DNA from: Brienomyrus brachyistius
Lineage: Eukaryota; Chordata; Actinopteri; Osteoglossiformes; Mormyridae
Assembly (NCBI RefSeq): GCF_023856365.1
Contig: NW_026042788.1
Location: 34,366-98,365 of the forward strand
Length of the DNA: 64,000 bases
Reading direction: 5' to 3'
Under the pieces are notes generated by a model. That model was not told the DNA's origin. It searched no databases and saw only the letters and a program-made list of their open reading frames with translations. Positions 45,545-57,231 of this stretch are shown here, one piece after another. Positions within the stretch are counted from its first letter, which is position 1. Every line of letters starts with the position of its first letter. A program made the position numbers and the translations under genes.

Positions 45545-46740
45545 TTTACATTTACATTTACAGGATTTGGCAGACGCCCTTAGCCAGAGCGACTTACATA
45601 AGTGCTTTGAGACTCTGCAATGAATTTCCGATGCTAGCTCAATAAGGACCCCAGCTACGAATACTATCTCTGAGAACGCCATTGAGTAGTGCAGAATTTT
45701 TATTTTATTTTATTTTTTTAAAACACACACCAGAAAAAGAGTCGAGTAAGAATATAGAAGTTCTACGTCAGGTATTTCTGAAAAAGAAAAGTTTTGAGTC
45801 GTCGCTTGAAGACATTCAAGGATTCAGCTGTTCGGACATCTAGGGGGAGTTCATTCCATCAATTAGGTGCCAGGACAGAGAAGAGCCGAGATGCGTGTCT
45901 TCCTTGTGCCTTGAGGGGAGGTGGGACCAGTCGAGCAGTGCTGGAGGATCGGAGAGATCGTGGTGCAGAGCGGGGTGTGATGAGGTCCTTTAGGTAGGAT
46001 GGTGCCAGAGAATTTTTGGCTTTGTATGCGAGCATCAGTGTTTTGAATCTGATGCGTGCAGCTACAGGAAGCCAGTGGAGGGAGCGCAGCAAAGGAGTGG
46101 TGTGGGAGAACTTGGGAAGGATGAAAACAAGACGAGCAGCTGCATTCTGAATCAGTTGGAGGGGACGGATGGCGCTCAGTGGTAAACCCGCTAGAAGCGA
46201 GTTGCAGTAGTCAAGGCGTGAGATGACGAGGGACTGGACGAGTATCTGGGTAGCCTGGGTGGAAAGAAATGGACGTATCCTCCTGATGTTAAAGAGGAGA
46301 AACCGACAAGAGCGAGAAAGACTGGTGATATGTGAGGAAAATGACAACCGATCATCTATGGTAACTCCAAGGTTTCTAGCAGAAACCGAAGGACGGATCA
46401 GGGAGTTGTCAAAGGAGATCGCAAGGTCCTGGAGGGGGGATGAGTCAGCCGGGATGTAAAGCAACTCAGTTTTACTAGTTTTGAGTTTTAGCTGGTGAGT
46501 GGTCATCCAAGATGAGATGTCTGCCAAGCATGTAGAGATCTTAGTGGAGACATGAGTGTCTGAGGGAGGGAAGGAGAGGATGAGTTGAGTGTCATCGGCA
46601 TAGCAGTGGTAGGAGAAGCCATGTGAGGATATAACTTCGCCAAGAGATTTAGTGTAGAGGGAGAATAGGAGAGGGCCAAGAACCGAGCCCTGAGGGACAC
46701 CGGTGGAAAGACAACGTGGAGTAGATGTGGATCCATTCCA
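45545..46740 (-). mobile_element. L2 LINE 3' portion inside the composite (copy 2)
   Basis: Same RT frame as copy 1 (45859 up to the junction), with YADD intact and the TGTAAATG tail at about 45545-45560. Confidence 0.85.
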
Positions 46741-46747
46741 TGTCACT

Positions 46748-47754
46748 TGGTATATCGCATCCAAGCCGGACAAATTTGGGATCAAGTTCTGGATGGCCAC
46801 GGATTTGGAGACCAAATACGTCTGCAACGTGTCCCCTAACTTGGGAAAGGACCCCAGTCACCAGAAAAGGGAGAGGCTGGCAGAGAACATGGTCATGAGT
46901 CTGATGGAGCCATTTCTGGATGACGGGAGAAATGTCACAACGGACAATTTCTTCACCTCACTGGCACTGTCACACAGACTGCTTCAGCGCAAAACAACAC
47001 TACTGAGCACAGGGAATAAAGTTTGGTATGAACTTCCTCCAATTTCAAAGGACACTGCACAGCAAGAGGAATTCTCCGCGTCAGTGCTTAGAAGTGGCAG
47101 TGTCTCCTTGACAATTTATGCACCTAAAAAAACAAGATTGTGTGTGTTCTGAGTTCCTTGGACCAAGATGTGGCGATCTGTGAAGGCAGAAAGAGGAAAC
47201 CCAACACGATAACAGACTATAACCACATGAAGGTATGTGAATGTGTGTATAATTTTACATCAGTGCTACAATGTTTTCTGATATGTACTATACAGGCCTA
47301 TATAGAAAGAAGGTAGAAAAAAAGCAAATACACTCATGACTCTCTCTCTCTCTGCTGTTATAGTGTGGTGTAAATGTGTTGGACCAAATGGCGCACATGT
47401 ATTCCGTAAGAGCAGCAACATGCAGGTGGCCAGTAGCTGTATTTTACAACATGCTGGACCTGGTGGTGGCAAATTCCTACGTTCTGTACAAGGCATGTAC
47501 AGGGTGGGAAGGCAAAAGAAGATTATTTTTGAGTCATCTAGCCAAGGAACTCCATTGCCAATTTATGCCACAAAAGGCTATGGGGACAGAGGAAGGCTGC
47601 TGCTGTGCCAGGACTTGTATGGACAACTCAGTGTCAGGTACAGGAGAACTGCAACAGAAACCGCAGCAGGTTTACCAGTGCAAAGTGTTACAAATTCACT
47701 TGCGCCAAATGCAGGGATGATGGTCACTGGGTCTGCAAACACTGCAAAGTTTGA
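46748..47754 (+). pseudogene. piggyBac transposase, carboxy half, with intron (copy 2)
   Basis: Exon 46748-47232 and exon 47364-47754 are separated by a GT-AG intron of 131 bp. The first exon differs from copy 1 by a change after YAPKK that shifts the frame to an early stop at 47150, so this copy is further damaged. The cysteine-rich finger lies at the end. Confidence 0.75.
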
Positions 47755-48097
47755 AACACTCAATTTTTTTTATAAATAAAACAGACTTGTGCTTCCATAT
47801 ATTTTGTGAATGTGTGTCTTTCATATTTGCAGGTCAGTCAGCATGTGGGATATTTGGTATAGATATGGCAGACTTTTGTGAAGGTTTCCATGTCACACAC
47901 AGAGGTTTAGCCTGCCTTGGATTTTAGCTGCTCTGAGTAAAAAAATGCAAATGTGCCAGGCCTCACAGGTAATGGGTGTGTTTGCACAACAAAAGCAGGA
48001 GGACAATGGCCCAAGAAACTCTCAGCAGGGATGCTAGTAGGTGTTAGGCCCAGGGAATTTACGCAAATTTGCGTAGATTTGGCAGTTCTAGTGTTAA

Positions 48098-48905
48098 GGC
48101 AGTATAGCTTTTCCTAAGAGAAATACAGAAACTTCGGCTCAACCCACCAAACTGAGAGAGATTCTCTCATGGTAGAACAAGGGAATTACAACCACCCCCT
48201 AAAGTGATCTGATTGGCTGGGGACTTGAGAACCAAGGTCAGCAATGCCCCTAAAATTAACCATTGACCGAAATTAGTCAGTCTTCAGAAACATGCCATCA
48301 CCTGGTCTGGATACTTAAGGAAGGGCTTCAGAAGTAGTCGGGGAGTCACTCTGTAATCAGAGCTCCCGCAGAGAACTGGGTGAAAGTCTATCTGTAGTCA
48401 GATACTTTCCACAGAACTTTGTTCACTCTCAGCTGAGGAATGTGAATACATGATATGAAGACAACTGGATCACAACTGGATCACGGGGGAATCATAAGCA
48501 GGGAAGAACACACAGGCAAACAGCAGCAGCAACATTAAAGGCAGGACTGAGAAGCACATTTATACAAGGCTAAGCAGGGAGCAAACTAGAGGCACCTGAA
48601 ATGAGTAACACAAGGGCAGGAAGGAGAGGTAAAACAAACGCGGAACAGGCATGGCACGTTATACCACACTAGGGAGGAAACGGGAGGTTCAGGAGGGCAG
48701 GGTGTGGCAGGGATCCGTTTCAAAATTTAATTTTGGCTTGTACAAACCTTGGTAAAAGCTGCAAAAGATCGATCAACCACTTTCTGAGCTATTGTCTTAA
48801 CAAACAAAGCATCTGTTGGGGTGGCGGTGTCTGGGGAATACCATGTGTAATACACCTTGTGAAGATTTATATGTAAAACAAAATATTTTTTGATTCTATC
48901 ACACA
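48098..48905. other. Unassigned interval, some LTR-like text
   Basis: Purine-rich sequence near 48480-48720 resembles the internal leader of fish LTR elements, but no clear ends were found. Confidence 0.25.
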
Positions 48906-48917
48906 TATAGAAATTAT

Positions 48918-49257
48918 CCATCCATCCATTTTCCAAACCGCTTATCCTATTGGGTCGCGGGGGGTCCGGAGCCTATCCCAGAATCAATGGGCACGAGGCA
49001 GGGAACAACCCAGGATGGGGGGCCAGCCCATTGCAGGGCACACTCACACACACACACCTACGGGCAATTCAGCAACTCCAATTAGCCCCAGCATGTTTTT
49101 GGACTGTGGGGGGAAACCGGAGTACCCAGAGGAAACCCCACAACGACATGGGGAGAACATGCAAACTCCACACACATGTGACCCAGGCGGAGACACGAAC
49201 CCGGGTCCCAGAGGTGTGAGGCGACAGTGCTAACCACTGCACCACCATGCCGCCCCT
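48918..49257 (-). mobile_element. V-type SINE
   Basis: Reversed SINE with exact 12-bp target duplication tatagaaattat at 48906-48917 and 49258-49269. A short part between the central domain and tail is deleted. Confidence 0.88.
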
Positions 49258-49837
49258 TATAGAAATTATTCTAGGTTTAAATAGTAATTTAGCTGAGTAA
49301 CTAGGCTGAAATTCTAGATAGTTGCAATTTTAAGAATTATTACTATTATTCACAGCTTTTAAGCATGCAGTTGGATGACGGATGGATGGATATTCAGCCA
49401 CCAGAAATGCCAATTGTTGTTAAGAGGATCAAAGTCTGCAAAGTAGTATGCAGGGTTTAAGGCCAGAACACAGCATACTCTCCGACAGAAAGCATAAAGT
49501 TCACTGGGGGAATTTCTGTGGCCACTGCCTGAACAGCATGTGTGGAGAATGTTTATGAGGGTCGAGCCATGCAGAGCTGCTGGCCCTGGCATGTAATGAT
49601 GAATCACAAATCAGTTAAAAATCGGTGCAAATGCATGAAGATTTAAACCGGCTGATGTGGAAAATGAATCACTATTGTAGGAGTACTTCACAGTACTTTA
49701 ACAGAAAAACTGGTGTAATATTACATTTGATTTCACAATGTGAGTTTGACGTCAGATGTCACTGCGTATCACGTCGACATCGTACGTCAGTTTTTGGTTT
49801 TGAGCGAACGCGAGATGATGAATGAATTTGAAACTGA

Positions 49838-50131
49838 GGACGGCACAGTGGTTAGTGCTGGCTTCGGTCCAGGGCCCTTTCTGTGTGGAGTTCGCATGCT
49901 CTCCCCGTTTTCGCCGGGGACTCCAGGTTCCTCCCACGGTCCAAAAGCATGCAGGATAGGTTGACTGGTGAGTCTAAATTGGCCCTGTAGTTGTGTGAGT
50001 GTGTGCGACCTGCGGTGTGTAGGTGACTGCCTGGGCTTGGTTCCTGTCTGCGCCCCTTGTTCCCGGGATAGGCTCCGGTCTCCCCCGCGATCTCAGTTGG
50101 GATTAAGTGGTTTCAGAAAATGGATGGATGG
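49838..50131 (+). mobile_element. V-type SINE, older subfamily
   Basis: Head 'ggacggcacagtggttagtg', central 'tgtggagttcgcatgctctc' and the ATGG tail are diverged from the other copies, suggesting greater age. Confidence 0.75.
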
Positions 50132-50599
50132 ACGCACCGCCCGATCTTCAATTGGCGGTGTGGCAGCATATTAGCTTTCCGGTAATCACAAACGAGGAGG
50201 AAACAGCGAGAAAAGCACAGACAAGACATAAACTGCATGCAAACATTGTAATAGACTGATAACATACACAAACAGGTCCACTGGCACCACCGTGAGCTGA
50301 GTGAAGATTATTAAAAGGGCAAAGCACGCTAAAAAGCTGCACATGCAAACCTTAGCTTATTTATTTGATTTATTTTTTTTTATTTACTTATTTTGATTTG
50401 GGATTTTTTTCAACAGTATTTTATTCAAATTCAGTTGCACTGTTCACAACAGTGTCAACAGTTCAGAAAGATAAATATAAGAATATTTTTGAATATATTT
50501 GTCTGCAGCTCATTCTGCAAAAAATGAGAAAATTGTATCGTGAACTCAGAATCGTGAATCGTATCAAATGGTGAGTTGAATGTATCGTTACATCCCTAG

Positions 50600-50905
50600 T
50601 TCTTACAGTAGTACTATGGTATGGTGGAGCCACATGACAGGAAGGCAGTACATTGCGAAGTCTGTTAAGAACATCATTCGCACTGAACTGCCCTCCATTG
50701 ACCAGCTGTACTTTAACTGCCACAGTAACAAGGTTCAGTCTATAATCCAGGACTCTGACCACCATCCACAAACACTGACTAGCAGATTCATGAACAGCTT
50801 CATTCGCCAAACAATTCAAACCTGCAGCTTTTGCATCCCCTGTAACAGTCATTTCCACGGCAGCTGCACTGTACAGCTGTTACTGCACTTTATCCACCAC
50901 TGACC
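50600..50905 (+). mobile_element. LINE ORF2 fragment
   Basis: Reads WWSHMTGRQYIAKSVKNIIR, TELPSIDQLYF and LTSRFMNSFIRQTIQTC, the end of a fish LINE ORF2. Short and without catalytic motifs. Confidence 0.5.
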
Positions 50906-52140
50906 ACGTATCATCCAGTTTTGTCCTGCTTTGTATCGCACTGTTTCTGCACCATGTTGTCTTGTACTCCCTTGTGTTGTTATGCACCATCTGTGTTGTT
51001 CTGAGCAGTGCCATGATGCAATATTACAAAAAGATCTTGAGGAAATGCAGAGTTCTGGAGGAGATTCTCACAGATCATGGCATGTGTTTATACTGAAGAA
51101 ACTGTACAAATTGCTAGACATAAAACACAGGACTGGCAACTGTGGTACGTTTTAACACCTTGATAAAAAACTTAAAATCCATAGTAAGTAGGACAACCTC
51201 ATAGAACCTTTACTAGTCATTGTTCAGAAGATTAACACGGATTAAAAACCATTACTATGAAAGCACGCTAATCAGTTAAGTTGATTATGTGGAGAGAGAG
51301 AAAAAAAACTGTCTTTGAAAAAGATCAACCATAGAACGAAGCTGCAGCATTGACACCCCCTAGTGGTGATTTGAAGATAGTTCTGTCTGTAGCAGCTAAG
51401 CAGTAGATTTGGCGTCAGGTGCCATGACAAACTCAGTGCTGCTCGGTTTGAACGGCAGAAGCACAAAAATAAAGGGGGCATCTACTGCACGCCCCCCACC
51501 CTTGAAAATGGTACAAATTATCATGCAACAGTTTTCTTAAGTAAGTCTTTTTGGGCGTCTGCAGAAACCTCCACGATGCGATTGCCCTGATTAAGAAGTG
51601 CGCAGCGGATACAATTTGGGATGCATCGTTCATCCGATTTATTAATATATAATTATTAGTATGTCTATATTATTTTAGAAACGTTACTTGACGAATATTT
51701 TTCATTGAGATTGATTCCCCGTTTAAAATTTTGGTGACACTTCATATTTTTTAAGAGAGACAGACAATTTGACGCATGCAATTTGCAGAAATATGTTGTG
51801 CCGCTATAAAGTACACAGGCAGCATGACAAACATAAGTACTCACTGAAGCCACGACATACGCCCGGCTGGCCCCAGCGGTACCCCTAAGAAGAAGGCTTT
51901 TTTCACAACCCACGACCATCACGAGGGCAAAAAAAACTGAATAGCCTAGAATTTAGTTAATTACAAGGCACATATTTATTGGAGCAAGAGCTCTAACATA
52001 AAACTACCTTGTAATTATAAAGTATTATGGCTGTGAACAATGTACAAACAGGCACAGAAAGTAAAATACTCCAAAAATGCAAAGAACCTAAATATTTTTG
52101 TTTCCACCGATTCACTCTTGATGTGTTAGGAGTCACAGTT
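50906..52140. other. Unassigned interval
   Basis: No gene or recognised repeat. Confidence 0.3.
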
Positions 52141-52147
52141 CAGTAGC

Positions 52148-54270
52148 CTATTCTTCAGTATCTGCATTTAAGACCACCAACTGCTCTTTCTCCTCCTTCG
52201 CTCGTCGGCTCAGAGTATTGGACTTGGTAAGTAATGTTGCCCTTTTGGTTCCAGCAGCACTCTCTGCTTCCTCTGCCATGTGCTCAGCATCCTTTTGTAA
52301 ACTCTCACATACACTTTCCAGTGAGACTCTCTTCCTCTTGAGTTCCTCAAGTTTTCTTTTTTGCTTTTCGCTCATCTTTCACCTTTGGTCAGAGGCGCTT
52401 TGGTTGCTCCCCCACACACTCTGACATGGTCGCATATAAGCCTCTGTGCAACAACTGTTTCCTCTGATAAGTTGCAGGTCTCCACCTCTATTCGTTCCAC
52501 TTCGGCTTGCCCATAGGACAGCAGCAGCAAGTTCTTGCAGAACATCCAGAGGTCAGGATAAGGCCCACTAACTTTTTGATGTAAAAAGACATCAACTTTG
52601 GATGGTGCTGAAGGAATGAAGGATATAAAATCCAAGCCTTTTGCCTCATTGTGCAGGTGATTATCAGACTGCTGGGATATTGCATCACCTGTAATTACAT
52701 TAATTACAGTAGATTAGATGCAGATCAACAATGTCAATACACAGAATCACATGTAGAATAGGAAAGTGATTTATAACCCAATTTTCCTATGATACCATAA
52801 ATGTGCAATCATTTTAATTTAATCTTGAGATATCTCTAGGCTCATCAAAGAAAATATAACTGGGCTGATGCTTCTTTTCAAACACCAAGAGTCGGTCTTC
52901 TAAATACTGCTAAAATCTACGTGTTAACACTATTCAGTTCAGGGACGGATTATGGGTTGTGTGGGCCCCTGGGTAAAACGTTCGCGAGGCCCCCCCCCAC
53001 CACCACCACCTGCACCACCACCACAACCACCACAAGTCAAGGGCCCTTGGCAGCCAAACACCCTCCCTATAGGGTCAGGGGACCTTGTAGGCAGAGGATC
53101 AAAGAATGTAGGCCCTCTAAAATAGACAAACGAAAATACATTGCTGATAAGCGTTGCAAATTGTTTTGGGCTTGGGGCCCACGGGCCCCCTGCACCCCAA
53201 GGGCCCCTGGGCAGCGGCCCCGCTAACCCGGTTTGTAATCCGTCCCTGATTCAGTTAGATGTGAAAAAAGAAAAGCATAATTTAAAAATAATATTCTGAA
53301 CTATCCTATTCTTATCCTATGATTTACCAGCAGATATCCTGCCTGCCAACCGATTCTCCTGCGCAAACTTCTGCATGAGATTTCTCCTTTTCTGCTGGCA
53401 GTTATCTGGCTGGTGTGCATTTTGTTTGGGTCCAAGCACGTCATCTCATGTACAATCGAGTACTTCAGAGGGCATTTATCCAAGGCCTTTTTGCACATTT
53501 TTGAGAGCACAATCTGGCAATTTTTTTTAATCTGAAGGACACCAAGGTCACTTCCACTGCCTTTGGCTCCTGACTGTCTCTGACAAAAAGATGGTTTGTC
53601 AAATTTCCAGAATCTTTCTGCACACTCAGCCCAAGGTTAACACTACCTCAGCTGTACATATCAAACCAGCTCAAACTCCATGTTATTCACATATTTTTTA
53701 CTTCACAATTGTTTGATACATTTGTATGTAAAGATACCAGTGAATTCACAGAAGTCCCACCTTGATGACAGCCATTCCTATATCCACCTCCTTTGGACTG
53801 AGCCAGAGTTTTTGCCTGTACAACAGCTGTACATGTTGCTACACAACACTTAAACATTCTATTTCCTCAATGAACTATTTTTTTTGCAGCAAAAGCCATG
53901 AAGCAGCAATAAAATCTTTAAAATATGCTTACCAATAAATATGGTTCTCCCATTTAAACACATGTAAAGATAAACCATGGATATTTAAAAATCATGGGTT
54001 CGTTAATGAGTTTAAATGTTATTGAATGGCTTACCTTAAACTTCTCCAGTAAGTCTTCAGCGGTGGAGTGGCTCATGTACTGTGATCCCAGAACCAGGAC
54101 TGCACTCGAGAGCCATTCTCATAATTCACCCAATACCTGACATGCACATCCAGTTGTTTTCTTTTGATGGTCCTGTTCATACTTACGTCAAACATGACAA
54201 CGAAGCTCCCTTTTAATATATGGAGCGAGTCCAAATCGCGCAAGAAAAGCGGTTTTATCTTTACCACAAG
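52148..54270 (-). pseudogene. Transposase-derived (hAT-like) multi-exon gene remnant
   Basis: Exon-like pieces on the minus strand are: 54270-54036 with FVVMFDVSMNRTIKRKQLDV and, after a shift, SHSTAEDLLEKFK before a GTAAG donor; about 53640-53310 with LSKMCKKALDKCPLKYSIVH and MTCLDPNKM; about 52690-52380 with LDFISFIPSAPSKVDVF, LLLLSYGQAEVERI and VVAQRLICDHVRVCGG; and 52375-52148, a lysine-rich coiled-coil-like tail, KQKRKLEELKRKRVSLESV. SxGQAxVER resembles the hAT dimerisation signature (SSxxxER). A few residues after VER (expected GFSVNK) are lost and there are frameshifts, so it is broken. The intron structure suggests a domesticated or spliced transposase gene rather than a simple fragment. 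Confidence 0.6.
52940..53248. mobile_element. hAT MITE (309 bp)
   Basis: Terminal inverted repeats CAGGGACGGATTA and TAATCCGTCCCTG (the right end reads GTAATCCGTCCCTG). Exact 8-bp target duplication attcagtt at 52932-52939 and 53249-53256. Interior is C-rich with (CCA)n. It lies in an intron of the hAT-like remnant. Confidence 0.92.
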
Positions 54271-54511
54271 TGACCCTGCGAGTCAGGGAACATCACCCTG
54301 GAGACGGTGTGAATGTCATCATTGGACGTATAGGAGTGATGTCGGCAAACCGTTTGCAAAGCCCATAGCACTTCTGCTTTCAGTGTGGGTTGAGGAGGAT
54401 GTACTGAAGGCATTATTTGTCATGGGATCCGGAGACACTGCCAAAACGGGTGTAGGCCTATCTTTAGAGGTTGTACTTATCTCCACTGAATAAACATAAA
54501 TCTGGGCTTAT

Positions 54512-55022
54512 TCTATACTGAACAAAAATATAAACGCAACACTCTTGTTTCTGCTCCCATTTTTCATGAGATGGACTTAAAGACCTACAATTCATTCCAG
54601 ATACACAATATTACCATTTCTCTCAAACATTTCTCACAAATCAGTCTAAATGTGTGATAGTGAGCACTTCTGCTTTGCTGAGATAATCCATCCCACCTCA
54701 CAGGTGTGCCACATCAAGATGCTGATCTGACATCATGGGTAGTGCACAGGTGTACCTTATACTGCCCACAATAAAAGGCCACCCTGGAATGTGCAGTTTT
54801 TTGCTTTATTGGGGGTCTGGGGACTCAGAACCGGTCAGTATCTGGTGTGACCACCATTTGCCTCATGCAATGCAACACATCTTCTTCGCATAGAGTTTAT
54901 CAGATTGTCAATTGTGGCCTGTGGAATGTTGGTCCACTCCTCTTCAATGGCTGTGCGAAGTTGTTGGATATTAGTGGGAACTGGTACACGCTGTCGTATA
55001 CGCCGGTCAAGCACATCCCAAA
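54512..55022. mobile_element. Tc1/mariner-like element, rearranged
   Basis: 54517-54797 is the left end of a common fish Tc1-like transposon ('gaacaaaaatataaacgcaa'). 54835-55022, in reverse, is its right end including the last transposase codons. The coding middle is missing. Confidence 0.65.
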
Positions 55023-55515
55023 CAAGAGCAGCTGACCTGAGAAATAAGAAATAAGCTAAGCTGGAAACCTGGACCCTCCGACCAAGAATGCGTGAAGTAC
55101 CCTCAGAAGGTCTACTAGAAGATGTACGTAGAAGACTACTACAGATCAGCTGATCTACACCACAGCAACAGTGATCCTTGAGCTGGAGCCGGACCGTCTT
55201 TGAAGACTCCGTAAATCTCCGTATAATAATATATATCTACGGGAACGAGAAAGGAGAAAGCAGAGAACAAGAACAAGATTTGTAAATGTAAGATTTGAAG
55301 GACCCCCGGCATGAAAAATAGAATAGTTCTCGTCATTAGTGAACATGTGTCTCGTCATTGTGTATCATGGACAGTAAGAGGGGGATCAATAGAGTGTTGT
55401 TATTATAACGTCTAAAAAGTCTGTCGATAAATCAATAAGAAAATAAATGAAGTCGTTTTCGCGAACACGCGAACAGGGGCCGGACCGACTGTAGGGGGCG
55501 TGGCCAGAGACAGCC
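55021..55515 (+). repeat. Segmental repeat, unit 1
   Basis: Shares long blocks ('gcagctgacctgagaaataa', 'aggtctactagaagatgtac', 'tcgttttcgcgaacacgcga') with 56419-56896; offset about 1.4 kb. Parts recur again at 57720-57870. Confidence 0.8.
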
Positions 55516-55623
55516 ATAGCTGTCAAGTCTCCCGTTTTGGCCGGGAAACTACCGTATTTTACTTCTCTTTCCCGCCGTCCTCCCGTATTAGTATTTTCCC
55601 GTAAATCTCCCTTATATTATATA

Positions 55624-55697
55624 GTTGCTGGATAGTGTAGTGGTAAGATCGCCGCCTTTCACACAGGAGACTGGGGTTCGAATCCCGGTTGTGGCCA
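55624..55697 (+). tRNA. tRNA-Glu(UUC)-like sequence, copy 1
   Basis: Box A TAGTGTAGTGG, box B GGTTCGAATCC and a TTC anticodon in CTTTCAC. The acceptor stem does not pair, and this copy has CAGG and CTGGGG changes in the anticodon arm and T arm. Probably a tRNA pseudogene. Confidence 0.35.
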
Positions 55698-55900
55698 AAA
55701 ATATATTTTATATATTTTATATATTTATATTTATATTTATATTATATTTTATATAATTTATATTATTTTATATTTCCTGTCTTAAAATGTAAGGGATACT
55801 GGAGCCTCCCGTTTTGGCCGGGAAACTACCGTATTTTACTTCTCTTTCCCGCCGTCCTCCCGTATTAGTATTTTCCCGTAAATCTCCATTATATTATATA

Positions 55901-55974
55901 GTTGCTGGATAGTGTAGTGGTAAGATCGCCGCCTTTCACACGGGAGACCGGGGTTCGAATCCCGGTTGTGGCCA
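55901..55974 (+). tRNA. tRNA-Glu(UUC)-like sequence, copy 2
   Basis: Same boxes and anticodon as copy 1, with ACGGGAGACCGGGG. The acceptor ends do not pair, so a charged tRNA is unlikely. Confidence 0.4.
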
Positions 55975-56194
55975 AAAATATATTTTATATATTTTATATA
56001 TTTATATTTATATTTATATTATATTTTATATAATTTATATTATTTTATATTTCCTGTCTTAAAATGTAAGGGATACTGGAGCCTCCCGTTTTGGCCGGGA
56101 AACTACCGTATTTTACTTCTCTTTCCCGCCGTCCTCCCGTATTATTTTCCCGTAAATCTCCCTTATAATATATATATATATATTATATTATATA

Positions 56195-56268
56195 GTTGCT
56201 GGATAGTGTAGTGGTAAGATCGCCGCCTTTCACACGGGAGACCGGGGTTCGAATCCCGGTTGTGGCCA
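56195..56268 (+). tRNA. tRNA-Glu(UUC)-like sequence, copy 3
   Basis: Identical in the 74 nt to copy 2 as read. Confidence 0.4.
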
Positions 56269-56418
56269 GAAACAACTGCTATCACAACTAGAGATTGATG
56301 AGGTACAACACGATTGCTACGACAAGGGGGAGCCAGGACGACAGGTCAGGGGGGAGATATCATCATCCCCACATTCCGAGATTGGGTACCAAGCCCCATA
56401 TATATTAGTAGGCTGAAT

Positions 56419-56896
56419 ACAAGAGCAGCTGACCTGAGAAATAAGAAATAAGCTAAGCTGGACCAAGAATGCGTGAAGTACCCTCAGAAGGTCTACTAGA
56501 AGATGTACGTAGAAGACTACTACAGATCAGCTGATCTACACCACAGCAACAGTGATCCTGGAGCCGGACCGTCTTTGAAGACTCCGTAAATCTCCGTATA
56601 ATAATATATATCTACGGGAACGAGAAAGGAGAAAGATAAAAATAATAATAATAATAATAAAATAATTTAATAATAAGAGAAAAATAAGAGAATAGTTCTC
56701 GTCATTAGTTCTCGATAGAATAGTTCTCTGTATCATGTGTCTCTGTATCATGGACAGTAATCAATAGAGTGTTGTTATTATAACGTCTAAAAAGTCTGTC
56801 GATAAATCAATAAGAAAATAAATGAAGTCGTTTTCGCGAACACGCGAACAGGGGCCGGACCGACTGTAGGGGGCGTGGCCAGAGACAGCCTGCTGA
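56419..56896 (+). repeat. Segmental repeat, unit 2
   Basis: Second copy of 55021-55515, with (AAT)n expansion near 56640-56670 and small deletions. Confidence 0.8.
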
Positions 56897-57231
56897 CCAT
56901 AGCTGTCAAGTCTCCCGTTTTGGCCGGGAAACTACCGTATTTTACTTCTCTTTCCCGCCGTCCTCCCGTATTAGTATTTTCCCGTAAATCTCCCTTATAT
57001 TATATAGTTGCTGGATAGTGTAGTGGTAAGATCGCCGCCTTTCACACGGGAGACCGGGGTTCGAATCCCGGTTGTGGCCAAAAATATATTTTATATATTT
57101 TATATATTTATATTATTTTATATTTCCTGTCTTAAAATGTAAGGGATACTGGAGCCTGGTTGCGGATGGCTCACGGCGGGTGCCGGAAAATTTCCTTTAT
57201 TTTCAAATCCAAACCTTGACAGGTATGCTGC
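56897..57231 (+). mobile_element. TIR element carrying one tRNA-like unit
   Basis: Left end CATAGCTGTCAAG and right end CTTGACAGGTATG form imperfect terminal inverted repeats. The interior holds the CCCGTTTTGGCCGGG block and a tRNA-Glu-like sequence. No transposase. A target duplication was not clear. Confidence 0.55.
57007..57080 (+). tRNA. tRNA-Glu(UUC)-like sequence, copy 4
   Basis: Same 74-nt sequence as copies 2 and 3, here in a single-unit element. Confidence 0.4.

Larger units (their letters stand above)
44325..48097. mobile_element. Composite piggyBac element, copy 2 (inverted)
   Basis: Begins TTAACACTAGAT and ends TTCTAGTGTTAA. It has the same order as copy 1, reversed: deleted piggyBac half (minus), L2 (minus), longer piggyBac half (plus). 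Few differences from copy 1 were seen: a Ser/Pro change in L2, a Lys/Glu change, and a 3-base difference in an A run. Flanks outside TTAA are unrelated to those of copy 1. Confidence 0.88.
55516..56275 (+). repeat. TIR element array with three tRNA-like units
   Basis: Starts 'catagctgtcaagtctcccg'. An internal unit of about 277 bp, holding 'cccgttttggccgggaaact' and a tRNA-like sequence, occurs three times (55526, 55804, 56083). Confidence 0.8.

Noticed and set aside
49740..49964. 74-codon frame near 49.8 kb
   Set aside because: It lies largely within a SINE.
55966..56211. Tyr/Ile-rich open frame
   Set aside because: AT-rich spacer between tRNA-like units.
55624..57080. Functional tRNA-Glu genes
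   Set aside because: The acceptor stem does not pair and the anticodon stem has mismatches; kept only as tRNA-like.
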